12,879 bases of DNA, taken from the NCBI GenBank assembly GCA_029248335.1, contig JAQWJM010000168.1, positions 1 to 12,879 of the forward strand, in the 5' to 3' direction. The translations under genes and the position numbers were made by a program. Within the stretch, counting starts at the first letter, position 1; each line of letters begins with the position of its first letter. The notes below the pieces were generated by a model. That model saw nothing but the letters and a program-made list of their open reading frames with translations, was not told the origin of the DNA and searched no databases. This document shows positions 6,387-12,879 of this stretch, piece after piece. The DNA comes from UBA12014 sp029248335. Lineage in GTDB: Bacteria > Planctomycetota > Phycisphaerae > Phycisphaerales > SM1A02.

Positions 6387-9029
6387 TCATTCCGTCGGTT
6401 CGAGCAGATGCGTCCGGAACAGATCCCGGATCCTTCGATATTCATCGAGCCAGCTCGACGGCGTGCGGAATCCATGTGGTTCGACCGGATAGATGGCGAC
6501 CTCCCAGTCCTCCTTCTCCAGTTCGATCAGGCGTTGGGCCAGGCGAACGGTGTCCTGGAACGGGACGTTGTCATCCACCATCCCGTGGCAGATCAGCAGC
6601 GGGTGTTCGAGTCCCGCCGCATGTTCGATCGGCGAGCTCCTCCGATACGCCATCGGGTCGTCGTCGGGGGTGTTGAGGATGTTGGCGGTGTAGCCGTCGT
6701 TGTAGTGGGCCCAGTCGGTCACCGGTCGAAGGGCGGCGCCGCAGGCGAACTGCTCGGGGCGGGTGAAGAGTCCCATCAGGGTCAGGAATCCGCCGTAGCT
6801 GCCGCCGTAGATCCCCACGCGGCGGGGATCGACGTCGTGGTTCGCTTCGAGCCAGGCGATGCCGTCTTCAAGGTCGTCGAGTTCGGGCGGTCCCATGTTC
6901 CGGGCGATCGCGGTCCGCCAGTCGCGTCCGTATCCCGCGCTCGCCCGGTAGTCGAGGTCGAGGACCACGAATCCCTCGCGGGCGAGCAGGTCGTGGAACA
7001 GGCCTTCCCTGAAATAGCGGCTCCAACCGCCATGGGCGTTCTGCAGGTAGCCGGCGCCGTGAATGAACAGGACGGCCGGCCGGCTCGACCCGGAATCGTC
7101 GGCCGCCGCCTCCGGCGGAAGATGGAGCCGCCCCCGGATGGGCCGACCGTGGCGGCCGGGGATGTCGACCAGCACGGGGGGTTGGCGCTCCATCGAGTCG
7201 AAACGATCGGTGGTGGAATGAGTGAGGGCGGGCGTGCCGGGTGCCGGTGCGTCGGACGGCCGGACGTGGAGTTCCGCGGGCGCCTCGATCGTCGAGTGAA
7301 GGAACAGGAAGCGTTCGCCGCTCGGGCTGATCGAGAATGATTCGACCATGCCGGGGTCGTCGACCATCGTCTCGGCCCAGCCGGTCTCGGGGTCGACGCG
7401 TTCGACCTTCCAGTGACTGGGATCACCTCGATTCGATCGGAACCAGAGCGTGCCGTCGGTGGGATGACGCCGCACCGATCGGACCTCGAATCGGCCGGCG
7501 ACCAGCGGATCGACGCGGCCGGTGGGGCCTTCGGCCGGTGCCGTCTCCGATTCGGCGTCCGCGTCGGTGATCGCGGCGTCGGTGGCATCCGTCGTCGCCG
7601 TCGTCGGTTCGGTCGGTCGCCAGGTCATGAGATCGGACCACCCCAGTCCTTCGCTGAGGAACCAGAGGGTGTCGTCGCCTCGCAGCCAGCCCATTTCGTT
7701 GAATCGCCAGCCGATCCAGGCCGGATCGTGAAGATGCTCCACGACGGTGGTTCCACCGCCCTCGATCGCGACCTCGGGCGCGAGCACCACGATCCACCGA
7801 TCCTTGTTGTCGAGGCTGCGGGCCTGGATCGCCGCGAGCGAGCCATCATCGGACCAGATCACCGTGCTGATCGAGAGCGGTCTCGGATCGACGACGGTAT
7901 CGGCGGTATCGGGAGTCTCGGAATCCGAAGCGACGTCGGTGGGCGTCGCGAGTCGCTCGATCCTCGACCGCAGCGACGGCGGGGTCTCCGCCTCTTCGAT
8001 GGTCTCGGAGCCGGGTTGCTCGGTATCCGTCGAGAGCGCGTCGTGCCACGCCGCGTTCTCGGCGCGGATCGACGCGAGTCGATCGAGTCGGCGATCGGGA
8101 AGTTCGTCGAGGTCGATCTCCCGGACGGCGTCGTCGACGAGATCGATCAGGAAGAGTCGTTCCGGTGTCCGAGCGGAGGTTCCTACCTTCGGTCGAATCG
8201 AACGAACGTCGACGTAGCCATCGTCGGTGACGAAGACCGGCATGTCGTCGTTCGTCCGGGTGGAACGCCCGGCGGGCGCCGTCTCGAGCAGCATCCATCG
8301 CGCATCCGGCGAGAGGTGACGTCGCGTCTCTCGAAGGCCCGGGTCGAGTCGGATCGGACCGAACACGTCGTGCTCGCGGGTCTCGCGAATCGCCTCCGAC
8401 CGGATCCGCGCGGTCTCCGTGGCCTCGGCTCGCGCCCGCAACGTGTCGAAGAGCCGACGTTGATCGGCGGCGAGCCCGGCCGGCGCGGCCGGCGCTTCGG
8501 GCGCTTCTTCGAATCGGATGGACGCGGGTTCGATCTCGTGTCCGCGTTCGAGGTCGCGGATGATCGTCCGGCCGTCGCGCTCGAAGGCGATCCTGCCATC
8601 GACGAGGAATCGCGGGTTCGATTCCCGACTGGTGGTCCGGGTGATCTGGGTGAAATCGTCGGTCGCCGGGTCGAAGTGGACCAGGTCGCCGTTCCGGGTG
8701 GTGATCATCGAGGTCCGGAGGGGATTCCAATCACCGAGCCCGATGATCCGGTCCGCCGCGGCGTCCTCGAGTCGAATGGTCTCGCCGGTCGTCGGGTCGA
8801 GCTGGAACGTGTCCCGCGCGCGGGTCGTGCCGCGCCGTCGATCGAAGTGGACCGATCGGCCGTCGGGCGACCAGCGGGGCCGTTCGGGGGCGGCGCCGAT
8901 CCAGGCCGGATCCGACATCACCGTCTCCAGGGTGAGAATCTCCGCGGTGGTCGGCACCGGAGGTGGGACCGGTGGCTCGGCGGGGGACGCCTGGAGGAGG
9001 AACGACAGCAGGATGACGAGCGTGTTCAT
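6387..9029 (-). CDS. Exported S9 family peptidase (prolyl oligopeptidase / DPP4-like)
   Basis: An 880-residue serine peptidase of the prolyl oligopeptidase family. A hydrophobic N-terminus (MNTLVILLSFLLQA) followed by a Pro-rich linker suggests export to the periplasm, although the n-region lacks a Lys or Arg. The start is firm: an in-frame stop lies 15 bases upstream (9042-9044). Residues about 40-600 form a beta-propeller (RWSPDGRSVHF-type blade motifs) and about 615-875 the alpha/beta hydrolase domain. The catalytic triad is S744 in YGGSYGG, D819 in HGMVDD and H852 in EPHGF; HGAG at 657-660 belongs to the oxyanion region. Two acidic, Thr/Ala/Glu-rich inserts in the propeller (about 332-383 and 473-503) look like disordered surface loops. 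Members cleave short peptides, often after proline or as dipeptidyl peptidases; specificity here is unknown. It is the first gene of the unit that continues into the RND pump. Confidence 0.93.
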   Translation of the reverse strand: MNTLVILLSFLLQASPAEPPVPPPVPTTAEILTLETVMSDPAWIGAAPERPRWSPDGRSVHFDRRRGTTRARDTFQLDPTTGETIRLEDAAADRIIGLGDWNPLRTSMITTRNGDLVHFDPATDDFTQITRTTSRESNPRFLVDGRIAFERDGRTIIRDLERGHEIEPASIRFEEAPEAPAAPAGLAADQRRLFDTLRARAEATETARIRSEAIRETREHDVFGPIRLDPGLRETRRHLSPDARWMLLETAPAGRSTRTNDDMPVFVTDDGYVDVRSIRPKVGTSARTPERLFLIDLVDDAVREIDLDELPDRRLDRLASIRAENAAWHDALSTDTEQPGSETIEEAETPPSLRSRIERLATPTDVASDSETPDTADTVVDPRPLSISTVIWSDDGSLAAIQARSLDNKDRWIVVLAPEVAIEGGGTTVVEHLHDPAWIGWRFNEMGWLRGDDTLWFLSEGLGWSDLMTWRPTEPTTATTDATDAAITDADAESETAPAEGPTGRVDPLVAGRFEVRSVRRHPTDGTLWFRSNRGDPSHWKVERVDPETGWAETMVDDPGMVESFSISPSGERFLFLHSTIEAPAELHVRPSDAPAPGTPALTHSTTDRFDSMERQPPVLVDIPGRHGRPIRGRLHLPPEAAADDSGSSRPAVLFIHGAGYLQNAHGGWSRYFREGLFHDLLAREGFVVLDLDYRASAGYGRDWRTAIARNMGPPELDDLEDGIAWLEANHDVDPRRVGIYGGSYGGFLTLMGLFTRPEQFACGAALRPVTDWAHYNDGYTANILNTPDDDPMAYRRSSPIEHAAGLEHPLLICHGMVDDNVPFQDTVRLAQRLIELEKEDWEVAIYPVEPHGFRTPSSWLDEYRRIRDLFRTHLLEPTE

Positions 9030-9174
9030 GGGGCGGTCCAGTCACATCCGTGGTCGTGGATTCGACCTCCGGTGCCTCGGGGGCGACGTGCATCATGAAC
9101 GAGGACAGGGTTCGTTGCACGGACGAATCGGGCCGCTTCCGGTGGAGAGGCTCGAGCGAGTAGCATCCTCGACC
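9030..9174. promoter_or_regulatory. Divergent intergenic region between efflux operon and MFS exporter
   Basis: These 145 bases separate the first gene of the minus-strand peptidase/RND operon from the plus-strand MFS gene, so promoters for both transcripts should lie here. I cannot identify convincing -35/-10 boxes on either strand or a clear operator palindrome. A GGA seven bases before the peptidase ATG is a plausible ribosome-binding site. The assignment as a regulatory region rests on gene orientation only. Confidence 0.45.
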
Positions 9175-10725
9175 GTGGACCCCGACCCTCCAGCCCCCGA
9201 GCTCGACGAAATCGCCGCGCTGTCGCCACGCCGGCGAGCGTTGATCCTGGTCGCGATGACCGGGTCGTTGTCCATGATCATGATGGACACCACCGTGGTC
9301 GGGGTCGCGTTGGCACAGATCGGGCGGGACCTGGGGCTCGGGGAGTCCCAGCTCGCCTGGGTGGTGAACGCGTATCTCCTCGCCCTCGCGGCGTTGATCG
9401 CCCTCGGAGGCCGGATCGGCGATCTCATCGGGAAGAACCGCGCGTTCATGATCGGGGTCACCGTCTTCGCGATCGCAAGCCTGCTGTGCGGCCTCGCGAC
9501 CTCCGGGGCGATGCTGATCGGTGCACGAGTGCTGCAGGCGGTGGGGGCGGTGCTGATGCAGCCCGCCTCGGGTGCGATCGTCATCTCGACCGCGGCGCCC
9601 GGGCGTGAAGGTCGGACGATGGGCATCTACATCGGCATCTCGATGCTCTCGCTCGCGATCGGCCCGGTGCTTGGTGGAATCGTCACCGAACGCTTCGGCT
9701 GGAACTGGATCTTCTTCATCAACCTGCCGATCGCCGCGATCGCCCTGGTCCTCGCGGCCTGGGCCCGTCCGCCGGCGATTCGGTCCGCGGACCGCGCGAT
9801 CGACGCGCCGAGCATCGGAATGCTGGTGGTGTCGCTTCCGCTGCTCGTGGGCGGCATCCAGGAGACGGGTTCGACGGAACTCGGTCGCTGGATCCCGCCC
9901 GGGATGATCGTCGCCGGGTCGCTGGGGCTGCTGGCCTTTCTCCGGCGGCAGGGCCGCGTCGAGAATCCGGTGCTGCAGATGAAACTGCTCCGGGATCGTG
10001 GTTTCCTCGCGGATGCCGCGATGCTCGGCCTGATGCAGTTCGCGCTGACCGGCACGGTGATCCAGTTGTCGGTGCTGCTTCAGTCGACCTTCGCCCTCGA
10101 TCCCGAGGCGGCGGGATACGCCACGCTGCCGTTGATGCTCCCGGTCCTGCTCTTCGTGCAGGTCTCGGGCCGGCTCTACGACCGGTTCGGGGTGCGCCGG
10201 CTCGCGATTCCCGCCGCGATCGCCGCGTCGGGCGCGGTGGTGCTGCTCGGGGTCGGGTCGCTGACCATGTCGATGTCCATCCTGGTGGCCGCGATGTTCC
10301 TGCTCGGATGCGCGATCCCGTTCGTGAACATGCCCAGCAACACCGACGGCATGCGTCGGATCGATCCCATGAACCGCGGGCAGGCTTCGGGCGTGCTTCA
10401 GACCTTCAGGATGTTCGGATCGACGCTTGGGATCGCGTTCATGACCGCGATGGTCGGAGCGGTCGGCCGACGTGACGTCGACTCGGCGGCGGTCTGCGAC
10501 GGCGTCGACGCCGACGTGGTCGAACGAGCCGGTCGAGGCGACCTCGGCGCTCTCGCGACCCTGGTCGAGTCCGCGTCCGACGCCTGCCTCGAGTTCGTTC
10601 GCACCGAGATCGCGCGAGGCATCGGCTGGGGCTTCGTCTTCGCGGGCCTCGTCGCGTCGCTCGCCACCGTGGCGGCGATCGCCTGGCGACCATCGTCTTC
10701 ACCGGCGGCCTCGACCGAGGAGTGA
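9175..10725 (+). CDS. MFS drug exporter, DHA2 (EmrB/QacA-like, 14 TM) family
   Basis: A 516-residue drug:H+ antiporter of the major facilitator superfamily. TM1 (about 22-46) contains D38 in MMDTTVV, as in the DHA2 D1 motif. Motif A is GRIGDLIGKNR at 79-89 and an antiporter motif C lies around 155-170 ending GPVLGGIV; a degenerate second motif A is GRLYDRFGVRR (332-342). Length and the two extra central hydrophobic segments (about 212-256) fit 14 TM segments. The soluble stretch at 431-480 before the last TM segment resembles the long loop of EmrB-type proteins. The start is uncertain: the frame is open far upstream into the opposite-strand peptidase, and I chose the GTG at 9175 because it begins just before the hydrophilic leader (DPDPPAPELDEI); GTG at 9142 is an alternative. 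No strong Shine-Dalgarno is visible. There is no EmrA-like adaptor next to it, so it may act alone in the inner membrane. Confidence 0.92.
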   Translation: MDPDPPAPELDEIAALSPRRRALILVAMTGSLSMIMMDTTVVGVALAQIGRDLGLGESQLAWVVNAYLLALAALIALGGRIGDLIGKNRAFMIGVTVFAIASLLCGLATSGAMLIGARVLQAVGAVLMQPASGAIVISTAAPGREGRTMGIYIGISMLSLAIGPVLGGIVTERFGWNWIFFINLPIAAIALVLAAWARPPAIRSADRAIDAPSIGMLVVSLPLLVGGIQETGSTELGRWIPPGMIVAGSLGLLAFLRRQGRVENPVLQMKLLRDRGFLADAAMLGLMQFALTGTVIQLSVLLQSTFALDPEAAGYATLPLMLPVLLFVQVSGRLYDRFGVRRLAIPAAIAASGAVVLLGVGSLTMSMSILVAAMFLLGCAIPFVNMPSNTDGMRRIDPMNRGQASGVLQTFRMFGSTLGIAFMTAMVGAVGRRDVDSAAVCDGVDADVVERAGRGDLGALATLVESASDACLEFVRTEIARGIGWGFVFAGLVASLATVAAIAWRPSSSPAASTEE

Positions 10726-10743
10726 CCGGCGACCGCCGTCGGC

Positions 10744-11268
10744 TCAGTCCGTGGACGCGGGCGGAAGTTCCTTCGGCCGCCAGGTGCCGAGATGCGTCGC
10801 CGCGTCGCCGGACCAGTCGCCCCATGCCGTGAGGTCGGCATCGGGGATCCGGAACACCGACAGCGTCGCGGTCGGACAGTCGATCGAGGTCGACGCGAGC
10901 CGGCTCATCAACGTCTGCATGCCGGGATTGTGCGCAACCACGAGAAGTCGCCGGGCGTCGCCACCGAGTTCACGAACGGTTTCGAGGATCGATTCCGGCG
11001 ACGCGAGGTAGAGCGTGGGGGTGGTGGTGGTCGAGCCGTCGAAGCCGCTGGCCTCGGTCAGGCCCGCCACCGTCTCGCGGGTTCGACACGCATCGGACGT
11101 GAGGATCCGGTCGGGGACCAGGTCCAGTTCACGGCAGAGTCGTCCCATGCGACCCGCCGCGGCGATGCCACGGGCGTTGAGCGGGCGATCGTGGTCCGCC
11201 ATGCCTTCGTTCGCCCAGGAACTCTTCGCGTGGCGAAGAAGAAGCAGTTCGATCGATTGTCGCGGCAT
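10744..11268 (-). CDS. SixA-type histidine phosphatase family protein
   Basis: A 174-residue member of the histidine phosphatase (phosphoglycerate mutase-like) superfamily, closest in style to SixA phosphohistidine phosphatases. The catalytic motif LLLRHAKSSW has R12 and phospho-accepting H13. R62 in CRTRET and H113 in VVAHNPGM complete the phosphate pocket. SixA of E. coli dephosphorylates histidine on phosphotransfer proteins; the RHAKSSW subgroup is widespread and mostly untested, so the substrate here is unknown. It is cytosolic with no signal peptide. AGGGAG (11279-11284) sits ten bases upstream of the ATG. It begins 18 bp after the stop of the dockerin-tailed protein on the same strand, so they may be co-transcribed, although a functional link is not obvious. 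It ends 18 bp from the convergent MFS stop. Confidence 0.9.
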   Translation of the reverse strand: MPRQSIELLLLRHAKSSWANEGMADHDRPLNARGIAAAGRMGRLCRELDLVPDRILTSDACRTRETVAGLTEASGFDGSTTTTPTLYLASPESILETVRELGGDARRLLVVAHNPGMQTLMSRLASTSIDCPTATLSVFRIPDADLTAWGDWSGDAATHLGTWRPKELPPASTD

Positions 11269-11286
11269 GAACGAAGGGCTCCCTGA

Positions 11287-12618
11287 TCAGCGGGGACAGG
11301 CGCCCCACGCACCGATCAGGATACCGACGTCGGCGCCGTCGACCGTGCCGTCGCCGTCGAGGTCCCCGGTGCAGCTTCCCATCGCGGCCTGGATGAGCTC
11401 GAGATCCGCCCGGTTGACCACGCCGTCGTAATTGAGATCCTCGCGGGCGAAGTGAACGGTCGGGTCGCAGTTCGTGGCGGTTCCGACCGGGCAATCGCCG
11501 GCGAATCCCATGGGGAGCCGGCCGTTCATGAAGCAGAAGAAGTTCTTGTAGTCATGGACCACGATCGGATTCGCCGCCATCGCGGAGGCGTGGCCGCCGG
11601 AGGCGAGGGTGGCGATCGCGAGGTCGACCTGGGCATCGAGGTAGGTGATGTTCCCGTTCAGGTTCGGCTGGCCGAAGGAGATCTCGTAGGCGTTGGCGAC
11701 GGTCGGATCGGTCTCGATCGCGATGGAGAACTCGCCGGCCCCGTTCGCGGCGCCGTCGGCGAAGATGGTCGACCACGCGATCATCCCGTAACAGTCCCGC
11801 ATGTCCGAGACCTGCCGGTTCCAGCAGTGGAGGCAGATGGTGGCGTCGGTCACGGGTTCGCAGATCGTCTCGTAGCAGGCGACGTTCCGGTAGGCCATCA
11901 GGATCGACGCGTCGAGGTAGTACTGCTGCAGGCAGTCCGAGACGAACATCGTCCGGGTGCCGCCGCCGGGCAGCGGGCACGAGAGGTGGAAGTCGTCGCC
12001 CTTGGTCCCGGCGTGGAGTCGCATCGGCAGGAAGGCGGTGAGTCGGAGCTTCAGGCCGGTCGTCTCGGTGGCGTTGTACTGATCGACCTTGTTCCGAATC
12101 GACGCGAGCGCCGCGAAGTAGGTCGGCATGTCGCCGGGCGTCGAGGGCTCGAAGTCCATCCACATCTCGAGGTGACCGCCGAGGTTCGTCGCGAGCGTCG
12201 CCGCGTCGGCCGGGGCCAGGTTCGCGAGGTGGTCGACGATCGCCTCGGCGTCGGCGACGCCGCAGTCCGCCGTGCCGCAATGGATCATTGAAAAACCGGG
12301 GGAGACCCGGACCGGCGGGGTGGCCGTCGCGAAGTGGATCGCGGCCTCGGTGAACGCCGCGGCGTAGTGCTGGAAGTATCCGTCACTGCAGTCCTTGTAG
12401 ATCGTTCCGCCGAGGCCGGCGGACGCGTCGCCGATGAAGTCCTTGAACTCCTTCCACGCGTTGTTCGCCCGTGGCGCCGCGGCGAGCCCGAACGCGGTGT
12501 TGTCCCACACGATGATTCCCTTGCGGGTCGACGGCGGATCGGCCGTCGCGGTCACCGCGGCGTGGAGCAGGGTGACGAGAAGCATCGTTCGAAGGGTTCG
12601 GGTTCGGATCGTGGGCAT
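11287..12618 (-). CDS. Secreted GC-type dockerin protein with unassigned, possibly TIM-barrel domain
   Basis: A 443-residue exported protein of unknown function. Residues 1-26 form a signal peptide (Arg-rich n-region, hydrophobic core, cleavage near TATA-DPP). The C-terminus carries two dockerin-like calcium loops, DLNYDGVVNRADL (394-406) and DLDGDGTVDGADV (419-431), then IGAWGACPR. This arrangement is known as the GC-type dockerin domain in Phycisphaerae, where it is thought to act as a surface-anchoring or sorting tail. The main body (about 33-385) has 13 of the 15 cysteines, suggesting disulfides. Strand-like segments MWMDFEPS (152-159), RLTAFLPMR (192-200), ASILMAYRN (237-245), FSIAIET (297-303) and PIVVHDY (351-357) recur at intervals resembling a glycoside-hydrolase-like TIM barrel; this is inference. 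The ATG at 12618 has GGAG (12624-12627) five bases upstream. The next gene, a histidine phosphatase, starts 18 bp downstream. Confidence 0.88.
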   Translation of the reverse strand: MPTIRTRTLRTMLLVTLLHAAVTATADPPSTRKGIIVWDNTAFGLAAAPRANNAWKEFKDFIGDASAGLGGTIYKDCSDGYFQHYAAAFTEAAIHFATATPPVRVSPGFSMIHCGTADCGVADAEAIVDHLANLAPADAATLATNLGGHLEMWMDFEPSTPGDMPTYFAALASIRNKVDQYNATETTGLKLRLTAFLPMRLHAGTKGDDFHLSCPLPGGGTRTMFVSDCLQQYYLDASILMAYRNVACYETICEPVTDATICLHCWNRQVSDMRDCYGMIAWSTIFADGAANGAGEFSIAIETDPTVANAYEISFGQPNLNGNITYLDAQVDLAIATLASGGHASAMAANPIVVHDYKNFFCFMNGRLPMGFAGDCPVGTATNCDPTVHFAREDLNYDGVVNRADLELIQAAMGSCTGDLDGDGTVDGADVGILIGAWGACPR

Positions 12619-12748
12619 GGGGGCTCCGGTCGACTTGGTGACTTGACCGTTGTGGTATCGACCCTCGGCCCGCGCGACGCCCGCGGATTCCAGCGGTCGA
12701 TCGGAAAACCTCGCTCATCGGGGCGTCCCGGGGGGTTGAAGCCCGCGA
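12619..12748. other. Intergenic region between two dockerin-protein genes
   Basis: These 130 bases separate two same-strand genes for dockerin-tailed proteins. The part next to 12618 holds the GGAG ribosome-binding site of the downstream gene. I see no clear -35/-10 promoter, although a promoter is plausible given the gap size. The distal end contains one arm of the hairpin at 12733-12755. Confidence 0.5.
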
Positions 12749-12755
12749 TCAACCC
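12733..12755. other. 7-bp perfect hairpin over the stop codon of the upstream dockerin gene
   Basis: GGGTTGA (12733-12739) and TCAACCC (12749-12755) form a perfect 7-bp stem with a nine-base loop. On the minus strand the stem contains the TGA stop of the partial dockerin gene. It may help end transcription or protect the 3' end of that mRNA, but no T-run follows, so an intrinsic terminator is not established. Confidence 0.35.
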
Positions 12756-12879
12756 GGGCATGGCCCCCAGGCGGCGAGGATCAGGCCGAGATCGGCGCCG
12801 CCGGTGGTGCCGTCACCGTCGAGGTCGACGTCGGGGGTTCCCCACGCCGCCAGCAGCAGGCCGATGTCGCCGCCGTTCA
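12749..12879 (-). CDS. GC-type dockerin protein, C-terminal fragment (5' part beyond window edge)
   Basis: Only the last 42 codons are visible, read from the right edge to a TGA at 12749-12751. They encode the second half of one dockerin-like loop (GGDIGLLLAAWGTP), then a full loop (VDLDGDGTTGGADLGLILAAWG) interrupted by no frameshift, and the tail PCPG. The pattern matches the C-terminus of the neighbouring gene: two Asp-rich calcium loops, AWG, then Cys three residues from the end. The catalytic or binding part of the protein is outside the window, so its function cannot be named. It is on the same strand as the neighbouring dockerin gene, 130 bp upstream of it. Confidence 0.88.
   Translation of the reverse strand, partial: NGGDIGLLLAAWGTPDVDLDGDGTTGGADLGLILAAWGPCPG

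Noticed and set aside
6037..6390. An ATG at 6390 overlapping the peptidase stop as an alternative start for the next gene
   Set aside because: It is in a different frame from the adaptor and gives an Arg-rich shadow; the adaptor ATG at 6371 leads directly into the signal segment.
7413..9098. A 561-codon open frame on the plus strand opposite the S9 peptidase
   Set aside because: Same antisense artefact of high GC; the translation is Arg/Gly/Asp-rich and the minus strand has an intact catalytic triad.
8518..9174. A long N-terminal extension of the MFS exporter
   Set aside because: The frame is open but overlaps the start of the peptidase gene on the other strand and encodes a non-hydrophobic, Arg/Ser-rich string; family members begin close to TM1.
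10726..10743. A bidirectional terminator between the convergent MFS and phosphatase genes
   Set aside because: Only 18 bases are available and I found just a 4-bp imperfect stem with no T-run.
11452..12291. A 279-codon plus-strand frame opposite the dockerin-tailed gene
   Set aside because: Composition is Val/Gly/Arg/Asp-rich without motifs; the opposite strand has a signal peptide and dockerin loops.
1..12879. CRISPR arrays, tRNAs, insertion sequences or defence-system genes
   Set aside because: I saw no regularly spaced repeats, cloverleaf-like sequence, transposase motifs or nuclease/helicase modules on either strand.

Overview
The window looks like a chromosomal segment from a high-GC planctomycete, most likely of the class Phycisphaerae. 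The main pointer is a pair of adjacent secreted proteins that end in dockerin-like calcium loops followed by a Trp-Gly-x-Cys tail (the 'GC-type dockerin' C-terminus known from that group). GC content is high throughout and third codon positions are strongly GC-biased, which produces many long spurious antisense frames. The taxonomic call is an inference from protein style, not from a marker gene.

Layout: (1) 1-886, minus strand, a secreted MsrB-MsrA methionine sulfoxide reductase fusion whose C-terminus runs off the left edge. (2) 1005-9029, minus strand, a tight four-gene unit transcribed from right to left: signal-peptide-bearing S9 prolyl-oligopeptidase-family peptidase, RND membrane-fusion protein, HAE1-type RND efflux pump, MBL-fold hydrolase. 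Gaps are 15 bp, 4 bp and a 4-bp ATGA overlap, so it is very probably one operon. The outer-membrane TolC-like partner is not in the window. (3) 9175-10725, plus strand, a DHA2-type 14-segment MFS exporter, divergent from the operon across a 145-bp intergenic region. (4) 10744-11268, minus strand, a SixA-type phosphohistidine phosphatase, convergent with the MFS gene. (5) 11287-12618, minus strand, a secreted cysteine-rich protein with a C-terminal GC-type dockerin, 18 bp upstream of the phosphatase. (6) 12749-12879, minus strand, the last 42 codons of a second GC-type dockerin protein entering from the right edge.

Functionally, the centre of the window is an envelope export module (RND plus MFS pumps) linked to a periplasmic peptidase and a cytosolic metallohydrolase, next to an envelope protein-repair enzyme. 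The right end belongs to the exported dockerin-tailed protein repertoire. I see no tRNA, rRNA, CRISPR array, transposase, integrase, phage gene or recognisable defence system. No intergenic stretch exceeds about 150 bases. I did not find a convincing novel system. The most useful leads are the peptidase-RND-MBL operon composition and the unassigned, possibly TIM-barrel, dockerin-tailed protein.
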